Source of the DNA: Dyadobacter jiangsuensis
GTDB lineage: Bacteria; Bacteroidota; Bacteroidia; Cytophagales; Spirosomataceae
DNA length: 64,000 bases
Direction: 5' to 3'
Assembly (NCBI RefSeq): GCF_003014695.1
Contig: NZ_PYAS01000010.1
Coordinates: 62,001 to 126,000 of the forward strand
Positions 42,429 to 49,878 of this stretch are shown one piece after another (the first letter of the stretch is position 1; each line of letters begins with the position of its first letter). Under the pieces are notes generated by a model that saw only the letters and a list, made by a program, of their open reading frames with translations, made no database searches and was not told the DNA's origin. Position numbers and translations under genes: made by a program.

Positions 42429-43682
42429 ATGCTGAGAAAGATTCTACCGCTCGTATTGGTTTTCCTGTCGCACATCTGCCTCGCAAACCAGATCCTGATC
42501 CCGATGGACAATACCCAGACCAATCATTTGAAGGCATACGGTCTGGCTTATATTCTGCTGAAAGGAGATATTGAGGTGGATTGGCTGCTCAATTACCGCG
42601 GAGGCAGTTTTAAGGTTCAGTATTCCAAATCCATTGAAAATGAATGCAAGCTGAGGGCAGTTTCCTATGAAGTACTTTCGGAAGCAGCGAGTGCGCAGAT
42701 CGTAAACGAGATCAGCAACCCGAACGTGAATATGGATGTAGTGAAGCTGTTCAAAGCGGCCAAAATTGCAGTTTACTCGCCGATCAAGATCAGCCCCGCC
42801 GAATTTGAAAACACCGATGCCGTATTGCTCGTGCTCAAATATGCCGAAATCCCGTTTGAAGTCATTTACGACGAAGAAATCCTCCGTGGCGACCTGCCCA
42901 AGTACGACTGGCTGCATTTGCACCATGAGGATTTTACGGGGCAGTTTGGCAAAAACCTGCGTCGCACCAGTGAAGCCGATATCAAAGCCCAGGAGGCCAT
43001 TGCAAGCCGTTACGGCTTTTCGAAAGTACCGAAAATGAAGCTGGCCGTTGCGAAGGCCATTAAGGAGTTTTGTGCCGGCGGGGGCTTTCTGTTTGCCATG
43101 TGCTCCGGCGCCGAAACTTTCGATATAGCCCTGGCAGCCGAGGGCGTCGACATCGTCGATAACCTCGACGGTGACGGTATTGACCCCGACGCCCAGTCCA
43201 AGCTGGACTTTGACAAAACATTCGCATTCTACAACTTCAAACTCCAACTCGACGAATACGACGGGATGAACTTCTCGGACATCAATTCAGCGGCGGGCCG
43301 CTATCGCGGCTGGGGTGAAAACGATGCCTATTTCTCCCTTTTTGATTTTTCCGCCAAGTGGGACGTCATTCCCGCCATGCTCGTACAAAACCATGAGCAT
43401 CTGATCCGCGAGTTTTTCGGGCAAACCACCGCATTCTCCAAATACACCGTCAAGCCCAGCTCACTCGTGATGGGTACCAGCAGCAACTCCGACCGCTACA
43501 TTTACGGCGAGCTCGGTCGGGGCCAGTGGACCTTCTACGGCGGTCACGACCCCGAAGGCCGCGGCGGAGGCGGCAGACGCATGCCCACCGACCTCAACCT
43601 CTACCCCAACTCACCCGGGTATAGGCTCATATTGAATAATGTGCTCTTTCCTTCCGCGCGGAAGAAGAAGCGGAAGACCTGA
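42429..43682 (+). CDS. Secreted glutamine-amidotransferase-like protein (often annotated asparagine synthetase B)
   Basis: The 417-residue protein has a signal peptide (about 19 residues, ending CLANQ). It belongs to a conserved Bacteroidota family that databases often label asparagine synthetase B, but neither the N-terminal Cys nor the ATP-pyrophosphatase motif of AsnB is present. Instead GGGFLFAMCSGAETFD near 220 looks like the nucleophile elbow of a class I amidotransferase-like fold, and WLHLHHEDFTGQ near 160 is conserved in the family. The C-terminus is Gly/Lys-rich. Function unknown; periplasmic. Confidence 0.75.
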   Translation: MLRKILPLVLVFLSHICLANQILIPMDNTQTNHLKAYGLAYILLKGDIEVDWLLNYRGGSFKVQYSKSIENECKLRAVSYEVLSEAASAQIVNEISNPNVNMDVVKLFKAAKIAVYSPIKISPAEFENTDAVLLVLKYAEIPFEVIYDEEILRGDLPKYDWLHLHHEDFTGQFGKNLRRTSEADIKAQEAIASRYGFSKVPKMKLAVAKAIKEFCAGGGFLFAMCSGAETFDIALAAEGVDIVDNLDGDGIDPDAQSKLDFDKTFAFYNFKLQLDEYDGMNFSDINSAAGRYRGWGENDAYFSLFDFSAKWDVIPAMLVQNHEHLIREFFGQTTAFSKYTVKPSSLVMGTSSNSDRYIYGELGRGQWTFYGGHDPEGRGGGGRRMPTDLNLYPNSPGYRLILNNVLFPSARKKKRKT

Positions 43683-43699
43683 TGAATCAAGCGCTTCAT

Positions 43700-43730
43700 T
43701 GACTTCCGGCAGTATTTTGGGTAGATTTAC
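43700..43730 (+). promoter_or_regulatory. Promoter-like TTG-20-TAGATTTA upstream of the Uma2 gene
   Basis: TTG at 43700-43702 and TAGATTTA at 43723-43730 are separated by 20 bases, close to the Bacteroidota -33/-7 layout, 16 bp before the start. Confidence 0.35.
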
Positions 43731-43746
43731 TTAAAAAGAGCCTGCT

Positions 43747-44340
43747 ATGCCTTCAATCGTAACCGATATCAACGAATTAGATCTGAGCCAAAGTTATACT
43801 TACGCCGATTACCTGCTTTGGCATTTCAAGGAGCGCGTCGAGTTGATTAAGGGGAAGATTTTTAAGATGTCACCGGCACCAAGTACCCGGCATCAGCAAA
43901 TTTCAGCGAAATTACATTTGAGAATAGGTGGTTATTTTGAAAACCATTACTGTCACGCTTTTTTCGCTCCGTTCGATGTAAGACTGCCCAGAAAGGATCA
44001 AAATGCAGCGGATCAAAAAATCCATACGGTCGTTCAGCCTGACCTGTGCGTGATATGCGATGAGTCAAAATTGGATGAACGTGGTTGTTTAGGCGCACCC
44101 GACCTGATTGTTGAAGTCCTTTCTCCCGGTAACTCGAAGACAGAGATGCATAACAAGTTTGAATTATACCAGGAATCCGGTGTCCGGGAATATTGGCTTG
44201 TGGAGCCGTCTCAAAATGCGGTGTTGGTATACGTACTCGATGAGACAGGAAAATATGTAGGATTGCAGCCAGCAGTTGAATTCGTGCAATCGTCCATTTT
44301 TCCTGAACTCAAAATAGATTTGGGTAAAATCTTCAGCTGA
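43747..44340 (+). CDS. Uma2-family (DUF820) endonuclease-like protein
   Basis: The 197-residue protein matches Uma2: the early acidic VELIKGKIF, then VQPDLCVICDESKLDERG, APDLIVEVLSPGN and KFELYQESGVREYWLVEP, which hold the PD-(D/E)xK metal site. Such proteins are scattered in genomes and thought to be restriction-like nucleases, though activity is rarely shown. Its stop codon abuts that of the convergent MarR-GNAT gene in the palindrome TGATCA, leaving no gap. Confidence 0.9.
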   Translation: MPSIVTDINELDLSQSYTYADYLLWHFKERVELIKGKIFKMSPAPSTRHQQISAKLHLRIGGYFENHYCHAFFAPFDVRLPRKDQNAADQKIHTVVQPDLCVICDESKLDERGCLGAPDLIVEVLSPGNSKTEMHNKFELYQESGVREYWLVEPSQNAVLVYVLDETGKYVGLQPAVEFVQSSIFPELKIDLGKIFS

Positions 44341-45285
44341 TCAATCCAATTCCATTTCCATCTTAATATCCGCCCGTTTGAAGTTATGCTCGGTCAATGG
44401 CACTTCCTCAAACCCGAGTTTTTTGTAAAGATTAATACCTGCGGCCGAGCCTTTGCGGTTGGAATAGAGAATCACCTTACTAGCTCCGAGCTCCCGCGCC
44501 TTTTCAATTACCGCATTACCCAGCAAATCCCCGATTTTCTTACCTCGCATGCTTTTTGAAACGGTCATTTTGCTCATCTCAACTATATCGCCATTACGTT
44601 TCAACGCGCATGTACCCACAGGCTCGCCGCCGTACAATGCGATCAGGATCGCGCCGCCGTCTTTGAGGTAGTATGTTTCCGGGTTTGATAACGTCTTTTC
44701 ATCCTCCGGTTCCACTTCATAGGTTTCCGAAATCCATGCGTAATTCAGGTCATAAAATGCCTTGGCATGTTCCGGTTTATAATCTACAATACTGATGGCG
44801 GCATTGGTTTCCTCGTTTTCCATTCTTTTGTAACGCTCAAAAAATCCTTCTTTTTTCAATTGATACTCTGTCTCGTCCATGGCTTGCAACAGGTTGTTGG
44901 CATTATCGATGATTTGTTCTGCTGTTTTTCGGATTTTCTCCCAAACAGGCTGCATTTGCTCCACCAGCGCCCGGGCTTTTTCGGAGAGCCGCACCATTCG
45001 TTTCCGTTCGTCGCGCTGATCTTTAAATGATTCCACCAATCCTTCTTTTTCCAGTTCTTTCAGCAAACTGATCGTCGAAGGGTGCGCATAACCGATCTCT
45101 TCGGATAACTCCATAATCCCGAGCGATTCCTTTTTATGCAGCACATAAATCACCGGAAACCATTTCGGCTCGAAGCTGATGCCATTATGCTGATAAATGA
45201 GTACGCCGTCCTTTCGGAACTGGTCGCTCAGGCGCTGTAAACGCGTGGAAATCGCGAGGGCCCCTACTTCGTTGAAGATATTCAT
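44341..45285 (-). CDS. MarR-type regulator fused to a GNAT acetyltransferase
   Basis: In this 314-residue fusion, residues 1-145 form a MarR winged helix (LGIMELSEEIGYAHPSTISL, then the wing DQRDERKRMVRLS). Residues about 160-314 are a GNAT domain with the acetyl-CoA loop MRGKKIGDLLG and a late GINLYKKLGFEEV. The enzyme could acetylate the regulator's ligand or a protein. A perfect 18-bp inverted repeat lies 30 bp upstream of the start, a likely self-binding site. The fusion is known in other bacteria. Confidence 0.92.
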   Translation of the reverse strand: MNIFNEVGALAISTRLQRLSDQFRKDGVLIYQHNGISFEPKWFPVIYVLHKKESLGIMELSEEIGYAHPSTISLLKELEKEGLVESFKDQRDERKRMVRLSEKARALVEQMQPVWEKIRKTAEQIIDNANNLLQAMDETEYQLKKEGFFERYKRMENEETNAAISIVDYKPEHAKAFYDLNYAWISETYEVEPEDEKTLSNPETYYLKDGGAILIALYGGEPVGTCALKRNGDIVEMSKMTVSKSMRGKKIGDLLGNAVIEKARELGASKVILYSNRKGSAAGINLYKKLGFEEVPLTEHNFKRADIKMEMELD

Positions 45286-45314
45286 AATGGGTGTTCTTAA
45301 TTTAGGTTCAAATA

Positions 45315-45332
45315 TACGTAGATAACTACGTA
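45315..45332. promoter_or_regulatory. Inverted repeat, candidate MarR operator
   Basis: TACGTAGATAACTACGTA: perfect 7-base arms around ATAA, 30-47 bp upstream of the MarR-GNAT start. Confidence 0.55.
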
Positions 45333-45380
45333 ATTAACAAACACATTCGAAATAAAATATTTAAGGCATTTATAATGAGG

Positions 45381-46490
45381 CTATTTAGAAAGGTATTGAA
45401 CGATAAGTCCACCCGTGTGCTCAGACGCTCCTGCTCCGCCCACCAGCTCGGAGAGGCGCTCATAATCCCGCATTTGCTGTTCGTGTTTGCTGCCACCGGG
45501 AAGAATTTGTTTCAGTTCCGCAACCAGATTCCCCTCATTCAATTCATCCTGAATCAGCTCCCGAACCGCCTCTTTTTCCAGGATCAAATTCACCAGTGAA
45601 ATAAAGGGAATGCGGATCAGGCGCTTGGCCAGTGCATAGGAAATGGCGCTGGTACGGTAGCAGACTACTTCGGGGACTTTCAGCAATGCGGTTTCCAGTG
45701 TGGCTGTGCCGGAAGTAACGAGCGCAGCATCAGCAACCGAAAGGAGATCATAGGTGCTCTCGTACACGATCACCGCCTTGCCGCTGGATAAGTACTGGTC
45801 GTACAATGTAGAAGGCAGGTTCTTTACACCTGCAATCACATATTGGTAGTCGGAAAAATGCTTTTGCGTAGTTAGCATTGTATCCAACATGCCTATAATC
45901 TCCTGTTTGCGGCTTCCGGGAAGCAACGCGATAATAGGCCGGTCGTCGAGGTTATGCTTACGGCGAAAATCGGGATCGGGACTGAATGCGGCGATGGCAT
46001 CCATGAGCGGGTTGCCCACGTAATCGACTTTGTAATCGTACTTTTTGTAGAAATCGACCTCGAACGGAAAGATCACGAACATGTGATCCACATTGGCCTT
46101 AATCTTCCAGGCACGTTTCTGGTTCCAGGCCCAGACTTTGGGGGAAATGTAGTAGAAAACTTTCAGCCCCCTGGACTTTGCAAATGAGGCAATGCGCAGG
46201 TTAAAGCCCGGATAATCAATCAGGATCAACGCATCGGGTTGGTAATCGAGCACATCAGCCTTGCATTTTTTGAGGAAACCGGTGATCGTCCGCAAATTCA
46301 TGACTACTTCAAGGAAACCCATAAAAGCGGTATCCTTATAATGTGTCACCAGGCTCATACCTTCCGCCTCCATCATATCACCGCCCCAGCCGCGAAACTC
46401 CGCATGCGGATCATTCGCCCGAATGCCCTTGATCAGGTTGGAGCCATGCAAATCCCCCGAGCGCTCGCCCGCGATCAAGTAATATTTCAT
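45381..46490 (-). CDS. lpxB: Lipid-A-disaccharide synthase
   Basis: The 369-residue enzyme joins UDP-2,3-diacylglucosamine to lipid X in lipid A synthesis at the inner membrane. It starts at ATG 46490 with KYYLIAGERSGDLHGSNLI, the LpxB signature; LPGSRKQEI and PEVVCYRTSAISYALAKRLI follow. An in-frame extension to 46544 was rejected because its codons come from the intergenic repeat element C. It is not linked to lpxA/C/D here. Confidence 0.95.
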   Translation of the reverse strand: MKYYLIAGERSGDLHGSNLIKGIRANDPHAEFRGWGGDMMEAEGMSLVTHYKDTAFMGFLEVVMNLRTITGFLKKCKADVLDYQPDALILIDYPGFNLRIASFAKSRGLKVFYYISPKVWAWNQKRAWKIKANVDHMFVIFPFEVDFYKKYDYKVDYVGNPLMDAIAAFSPDPDFRRKHNLDDRPIIALLPGSRKQEIIGMLDTMLTTQKHFSDYQYVIAGVKNLPSTLYDQYLSSGKAVIVYESTYDLLSVADAALVTSGTATLETALLKVPEVVCYRTSAISYALAKRLIRIPFISLVNLILEKEAVRELIQDELNEGNLVAELKQILPGGSKHEQQMRDYERLSELVGGAGASEHTGGLIVQYLSK

Positions 46491-46525
46491 AAGCAATTGG
46501 TTGCTAGCAATCTGGCCGCCAATAA

Positions 46526-46555
46526 TCGGCGGTCGGCGGTCCATGGTCGGCGGTC
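46526..46555. repeat. GGTC heptad element C
   Basis: Four GGTC/CGTC-type units in 7-base register, including GTCCATGGTCGGCGGTC (46539-46555), identical to the 17-mer of element B. It lies upstream of lpxB and downstream of the PTPS/QueD gene. Confidence 0.7.
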
Positions 46556-46580
46556 TAAGACTTCACGGTCATTAATCCCC

Positions 46581-47000
46581 CTACTCCCCATAATACTCCA
46601 CAAAGTTCTTCGGCGTTTCTATCAGCTTGATATAGTGCAGTTTCGCATTAGGAGCTGCCTGCGCAATAGCCGGTTCGAGGATATTCCAGATTTCCATCAC
46701 GAATATCTCGCAGGAAGCCATTTTTCCTTGCATGAAATCCACATCGAGGTTGAGGTTCTTGTGATCCACCTTATCGACGACCTCTCCCTTGATAATGTCC
46801 CCCAGTACTTTCAGATCGATCACAAAACCCGTATCAGGGTTGGGCTTGCCTTTAACCGTAACAATCAGCTCAAAATTATGCCCATGCCAGTTGTTGTTGG
46901 CGCAAGGGCCAAATACCTCCTGGTTTTTCTCATCACTCCACGCCGGGTTGTAAAGCCGGTGGGCCGCATTGAAATGCTCTTTCCTTGTTACGTAAATCAT
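46581..47000 (-). CDS. 6-pyruvoyl-tetrahydropterin synthase / 6-carboxytetrahydropterin synthase family protein
   Basis: The 139-residue protein (start ATG 47000, MIYVTRKEHFNAAHRLY) has the zinc-binding His residues in FNAAHRLY and HGH, plus DHKNLN and a late IETPKN with the catalytic Glu. The Cys segment reads CANNNWHGH, a Cys followed by five residues, as in animal PTPS, while QueD has three. It may act on pterins rather than, or as well as, in queuosine synthesis. A -7-like box lies at 47041-47048. No queC or queE neighbour is present. Confidence 0.85.
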   Translation of the reverse strand: MIYVTRKEHFNAAHRLYNPAWSDEKNQEVFGPCANNNWHGHNFELIVTVKGKPNPDTGFVIDLKVLGDIIKGEVVDKVDHKNLNLDVDFMQGKMASCEIFVMEIWNILEPAIAQAAPNAKLHYIKLIETPKNFVEYYGE

Positions 47001-47040
47001 AAAACTTCCTGCCACTTGATAATTCTGGCGCAAAATTACA

Positions 47041-47048
47041 CCATGTAT
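47041..47048 (-). promoter_or_regulatory. -7 promoter element TAATTTTG upstream of the PTPS/QueD gene
   Basis: TAATTTTG on the minus strand, about 41 bp before the start codon. Confidence 0.45.
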
Positions 47049-47177
47049 CCGTAGTTTTGTTTGTTAACAAGAGGATAACTAAAAAAAATCCTATTTCGCC
47101 CTTAAAATTTAAGAGTAGATCGGCGCGGTTCGGTACTCTTATCTGGCATTCTTTTTACCGTTAAACATATAATCGCG

Positions 47178-48143
47178 ATGATTATCGTAACAGGAGCAGC
47201 CGGCTTTATTGGCAGCGGGCTTATCAGCCGCCTCAATCAAGACGGCTTTAAAAACATTATTGCAGTAGATGATTTTTCCAAAATCGAAAAGGCAGAAAAC
47301 CTCGAAGGAAAGACGATCAAGGAAAAAGTAGAAAGAAATGCACTTTTCGAATGGCTGGATGCGAACAACCGCGACGTGGAATTCATTTTCCACATCGGCG
47401 CACGTACCGACACTACGGAGTTCGACAAGGAAATTTTTGATGAACTGAATGTAAATTATTCCAAAGGTATTTGGGAAAAATGCGTGGCTTACCAGATCCC
47501 TCTCGTGTACGCGTCGTCCGCGGCCACATACGGGCTGGGCGAGCACGGGTACGACGATAACGAGTCGACGATCGGCCAGTTGAAGCCGCTGAACCCTTAC
47601 GGCGATTCCAAAAACGAGTTCGACAAATGGGCATTAGTGCAGGAGAAAAAGCCGTTTTTCTGGGCAGGTCTTAAATTTTTCAATGTTTACGGGCCTAACG
47701 AATACCACAAAGGCCGCATGGCATCGGTGATTTTCCACGCTTATAACCAGATCAAGGCTACCGAAAAAATGAAGCTCTTCCGCTCGCATAACCCCGATTT
47801 CAAGGATGGTGAGCAAATGCGTGATTTCATTTACGTAAAAGACCTGATCGACGTTTGTATCTTCTTCATGCACCACCGCAAAAACTCAGGCATTTACAAC
47901 CTCGGTAGCGGAAAAGCGCGCACATTCAAAGATTTGGTTACCAATACTTTCCATGCAATGGGCAAGACGCCGGACATTGCGTTTATCGACACCCCGGCCG
48001 ACATTCGTGACAAATACCAGTATTTCACGCAGGCTAATATGAGCAAATTACGCGCTGTCGGATATACCCGTCCGTTCACAAGCCTGGAAGAAGGGGTTGA
48101 CGATTACGTCAAAAACTACCTCTCGTCCACAGCCTATTTGTAG
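47178..48143 (+). CDS. hldD: ADP-L-glycero-D-manno-heptose 6-epimerase
   Basis: The 321-residue extended SDR epimerises the heptose nucleotide for LPS core. It shows the NAD(P)-binding GAAGFIG at 6-12, Tyr141 and Lys145 in NPYGDSKNEFD, ASSAATYG as the Ser segment, and RTDTTEFDKEIFDELN, characteristic of HldD. Length is typical. It stands alone between the PTPS/QueD and sufB genes, with its own terminator, and fits the LPS theme of nearby lpxB. Confidence 0.93.
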   Translation: MIIVTGAAGFIGSGLISRLNQDGFKNIIAVDDFSKIEKAENLEGKTIKEKVERNALFEWLDANNRDVEFIFHIGARTDTTEFDKEIFDELNVNYSKGIWEKCVAYQIPLVYASSAATYGLGEHGYDDNESTIGQLKPLNPYGDSKNEFDKWALVQEKKPFFWAGLKFFNVYGPNEYHKGRMASVIFHAYNQIKATEKMKLFRSHNPDFKDGEQMRDFIYVKDLIDVCIFFMHHRKNSGIYNLGSGKARTFKDLVTNTFHAMGKTPDIAFIDTPADIRDKYQYFTQANMSKLRAVGYTRPFTSLEEGVDDYVKNYLSSTAYL

Positions 48144-48166
48144 GATTTCAAAGGCATCCGACTTTC

Positions 48167-48195
48167 AAAAGACCTGCTCCGGCGGGTCTTTTTTG
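48167..48195 (+). terminator. Intrinsic terminator of hldD
   Basis: AAAAGACCTGC and its complement (one G-T pair) form an 11-bp stem around TCCG, followed by TTGTTTT, 24 bp after the hldD stop. Confidence 0.85.
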
Positions 48196-48252
48196 TTTTA
48201 CCTGCTACAACCTATTTCCAGCAGCCCCTGCCGGAATCTCCACAATTTTCCG

Positions 48253-48260
48253 TATTTTTG
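48253..48260 (+). promoter_or_regulatory. -7 promoter element TATTTTTG upstream of sufB
   Basis: TATTTTTG fits TAnnTTTG; predicted transcription start near 48267, 67 bases before the sufB ATG. Confidence 0.5.
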
Positions 48261-48333
48261 AACCTCTGAATAAACTCAATCCCACTTCTCTGTGTTAGCA
48301 TGATACCAACCAGAGTGTGACATTATTACGACT

Positions 48334-49779
48334 ATGAGCAAAGAAGAAGAATTGTTGGAGGAAATCACCAGTTCGGAATACAAATACGGCTTTGTGACTG
48401 ATATTGAGGCAGATGAGGCCCCTGCGGGCCTCAACGACGACATTATCAGGTTCATCTCTGCCAAAAAAAATGAACCCGAATGGATGTTGCAGTGGCGCCT
48501 GAAAGCGTACCATTTGTGGCTTACCATGGAGGAACCCAAATGGCCGAACGTGCACTACCCGCCCATCGAATTCCAGGCTATCAAGTATTATTCAGCACCC
48601 AAGAAGAAGAAGGCTGTCGAGAGTATCGATGACATCGATCCCGAATTGCGCAACACTTTCGAAAGACTGGGTATTTCTTTGAATGAGCAAAAAAGGATTT
48701 CCGGTATCGCGGTCGACGCGGTTATGGACTCCGAGTCGGTCTTCACGACTTTCAAGGATACGCTCAAAGAAAAAGGCATTATTTTCTGCTCGATCAGCGA
48801 GGCAATCCGTGAGCATCCGGAACTGGTAAAAAAATACCTCGGTTCGGTAGTACCGCCTAAGGATAACTACTACGCGGCATTGAACTCAGCGGTTTTCTCC
48901 GATGGTTCATTCGTGTACATCCCGAAAGGCGTTCGCTGCCCAATGGAGCTTTCGACCTATTTCCGTATCAATGCGGCGGGAACAGGCCAGTTCGAAAGAA
49001 CGCTGATCATCGGCGACGAGGACAGCCACGTGAGCTACCTGGAAGGCTGTACAGCCCCAATGCGTGACGAAAATCAGCTGCACGCTGCGGTGGTTGAAAT
49101 CTTCGCGCATGACAATGCGAATGTAAAATACTCGACCGTACAGAACTGGTATCCAGGCGATAAGGACGGAAAAGGCGGTATTTACAACTTCGTAACGAAA
49201 CGCGGCCTTTGCGACGGTCCTAATTCGAAAATCTCCTGGACACAGGTGGAAACCGGTTCGGCGATTACCTGGAAGTACCCTTCGGTAATCCTGAAAGGCG
49301 ACAACTCGATCGGTGAATTTTACTCGGTTGCTGTAACGAACAATATGCAGCAAGCCGATACAGGTACCAAAATGATCCATATCGGTAAAAACACGAAAAG
49401 CCGGATCGTTTCGAAAGGTATTTCGGCAGGCAAGAGCCAGAACTCCTACCGTGGATTGGTGCAGGTTTTCAAAAAGGCTGAAAAGGCGCGTAACTTCTCG
49501 CAATGCGACTCCCTGTTGCTCGGCGACAAGTGCGGCGCGCATACTTTCCCTTACATAGAAGTGAGCAACCCGTCGGCCACCGTAGAGCACGAAGCAACCA
49601 CGTCGAAGATCGGTGAGGACATTCTTTTCTACTGCAACCAGCGCGGTATTCCAACGGAACAGGCGGTTGCATTGATCGTGAATGGCTATGCTAAAGAAGT
49701 ATTAAACCAACTTCCGATGGAGTTTGCCGTTGAAGCGCAAAAGCTACTGGAAATCAGCCTGGAAGGAAGCGTAGGTTAA
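48334..49779 (+). CDS. sufB: Fe-S cluster assembly scaffold SufB
   Basis: The 481-residue protein is the scaffold subunit of the SUF Fe-S cluster machinery. SufB hallmarks are NEPEWMLQWRLKAYHLW, FVYIPKGVRCP, YLEGCTAPM, and the cluster-related Cys400 in GDKCGAHTFPYIEV with the Glu residues in VEHEATTSKIGEDI. It is full length. SufC and SufD do not follow; a terminator and an antiporter gene come next, so sufB here is transcribed on its own. Confidence 0.95.
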   Translation: MSKEEELLEEITSSEYKYGFVTDIEADEAPAGLNDDIIRFISAKKNEPEWMLQWRLKAYHLWLTMEEPKWPNVHYPPIEFQAIKYYSAPKKKKAVESIDDIDPELRNTFERLGISLNEQKRISGIAVDAVMDSESVFTTFKDTLKEKGIIFCSISEAIREHPELVKKYLGSVVPPKDNYYAALNSAVFSDGSFVYIPKGVRCPMELSTYFRINAAGTGQFERTLIIGDEDSHVSYLEGCTAPMRDENQLHAAVVEIFAHDNANVKYSTVQNWYPGDKDGKGGIYNFVTKRGLCDGPNSKISWTQVETGSAITWKYPSVILKGDNSIGEFYSVAVTNNMQQADTGTKMIHIGKNTKSRIVSKGISAGKSQNSYRGLVQVFKKAEKARNFSQCDSLLLGDKCGAHTFPYIEVSNPSATVEHEATTSKIGEDILFYCNQRGIPTEQAVALIVNGYAKEVLNQLPMEFAVEAQKLLEISLEGSVG

Positions 49780-49803
49780 AATTTCCGATAAGATAAAACA
49801 CAG

Positions 49804-49832
49804 AAAGCCTTTGATTCGTCGAAGGCTTTTTG
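49804..49832 (+). terminator. Intrinsic terminator of sufB
   Basis: AAAGCCTTTGA pairs with TCGAAGGCTTT (one G-T pair) around the loop TTCG, then TTGTATTTTA; 24 bp after the sufB stop. Confidence 0.85.
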
Positions 49833-49878
49833 TATTTTATTGATCTTAGTAAATTTTTCCATCAACGATTCACCCTTC

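Noticed and set aside
43747..45285. Toxin-antitoxin pair made of Uma2 and MarR-GNAT
   Set aside because: The genes are convergent, not co-transcribed, and both are far larger than typical pairs; the shared TGATCA at the stops is simply zero spacing.
46491..46544. 18-residue N-terminal extension of LpxB
   Set aside because: Its codons are the intergenic repeat element C; the family starts at KYYLIAGERSGD.
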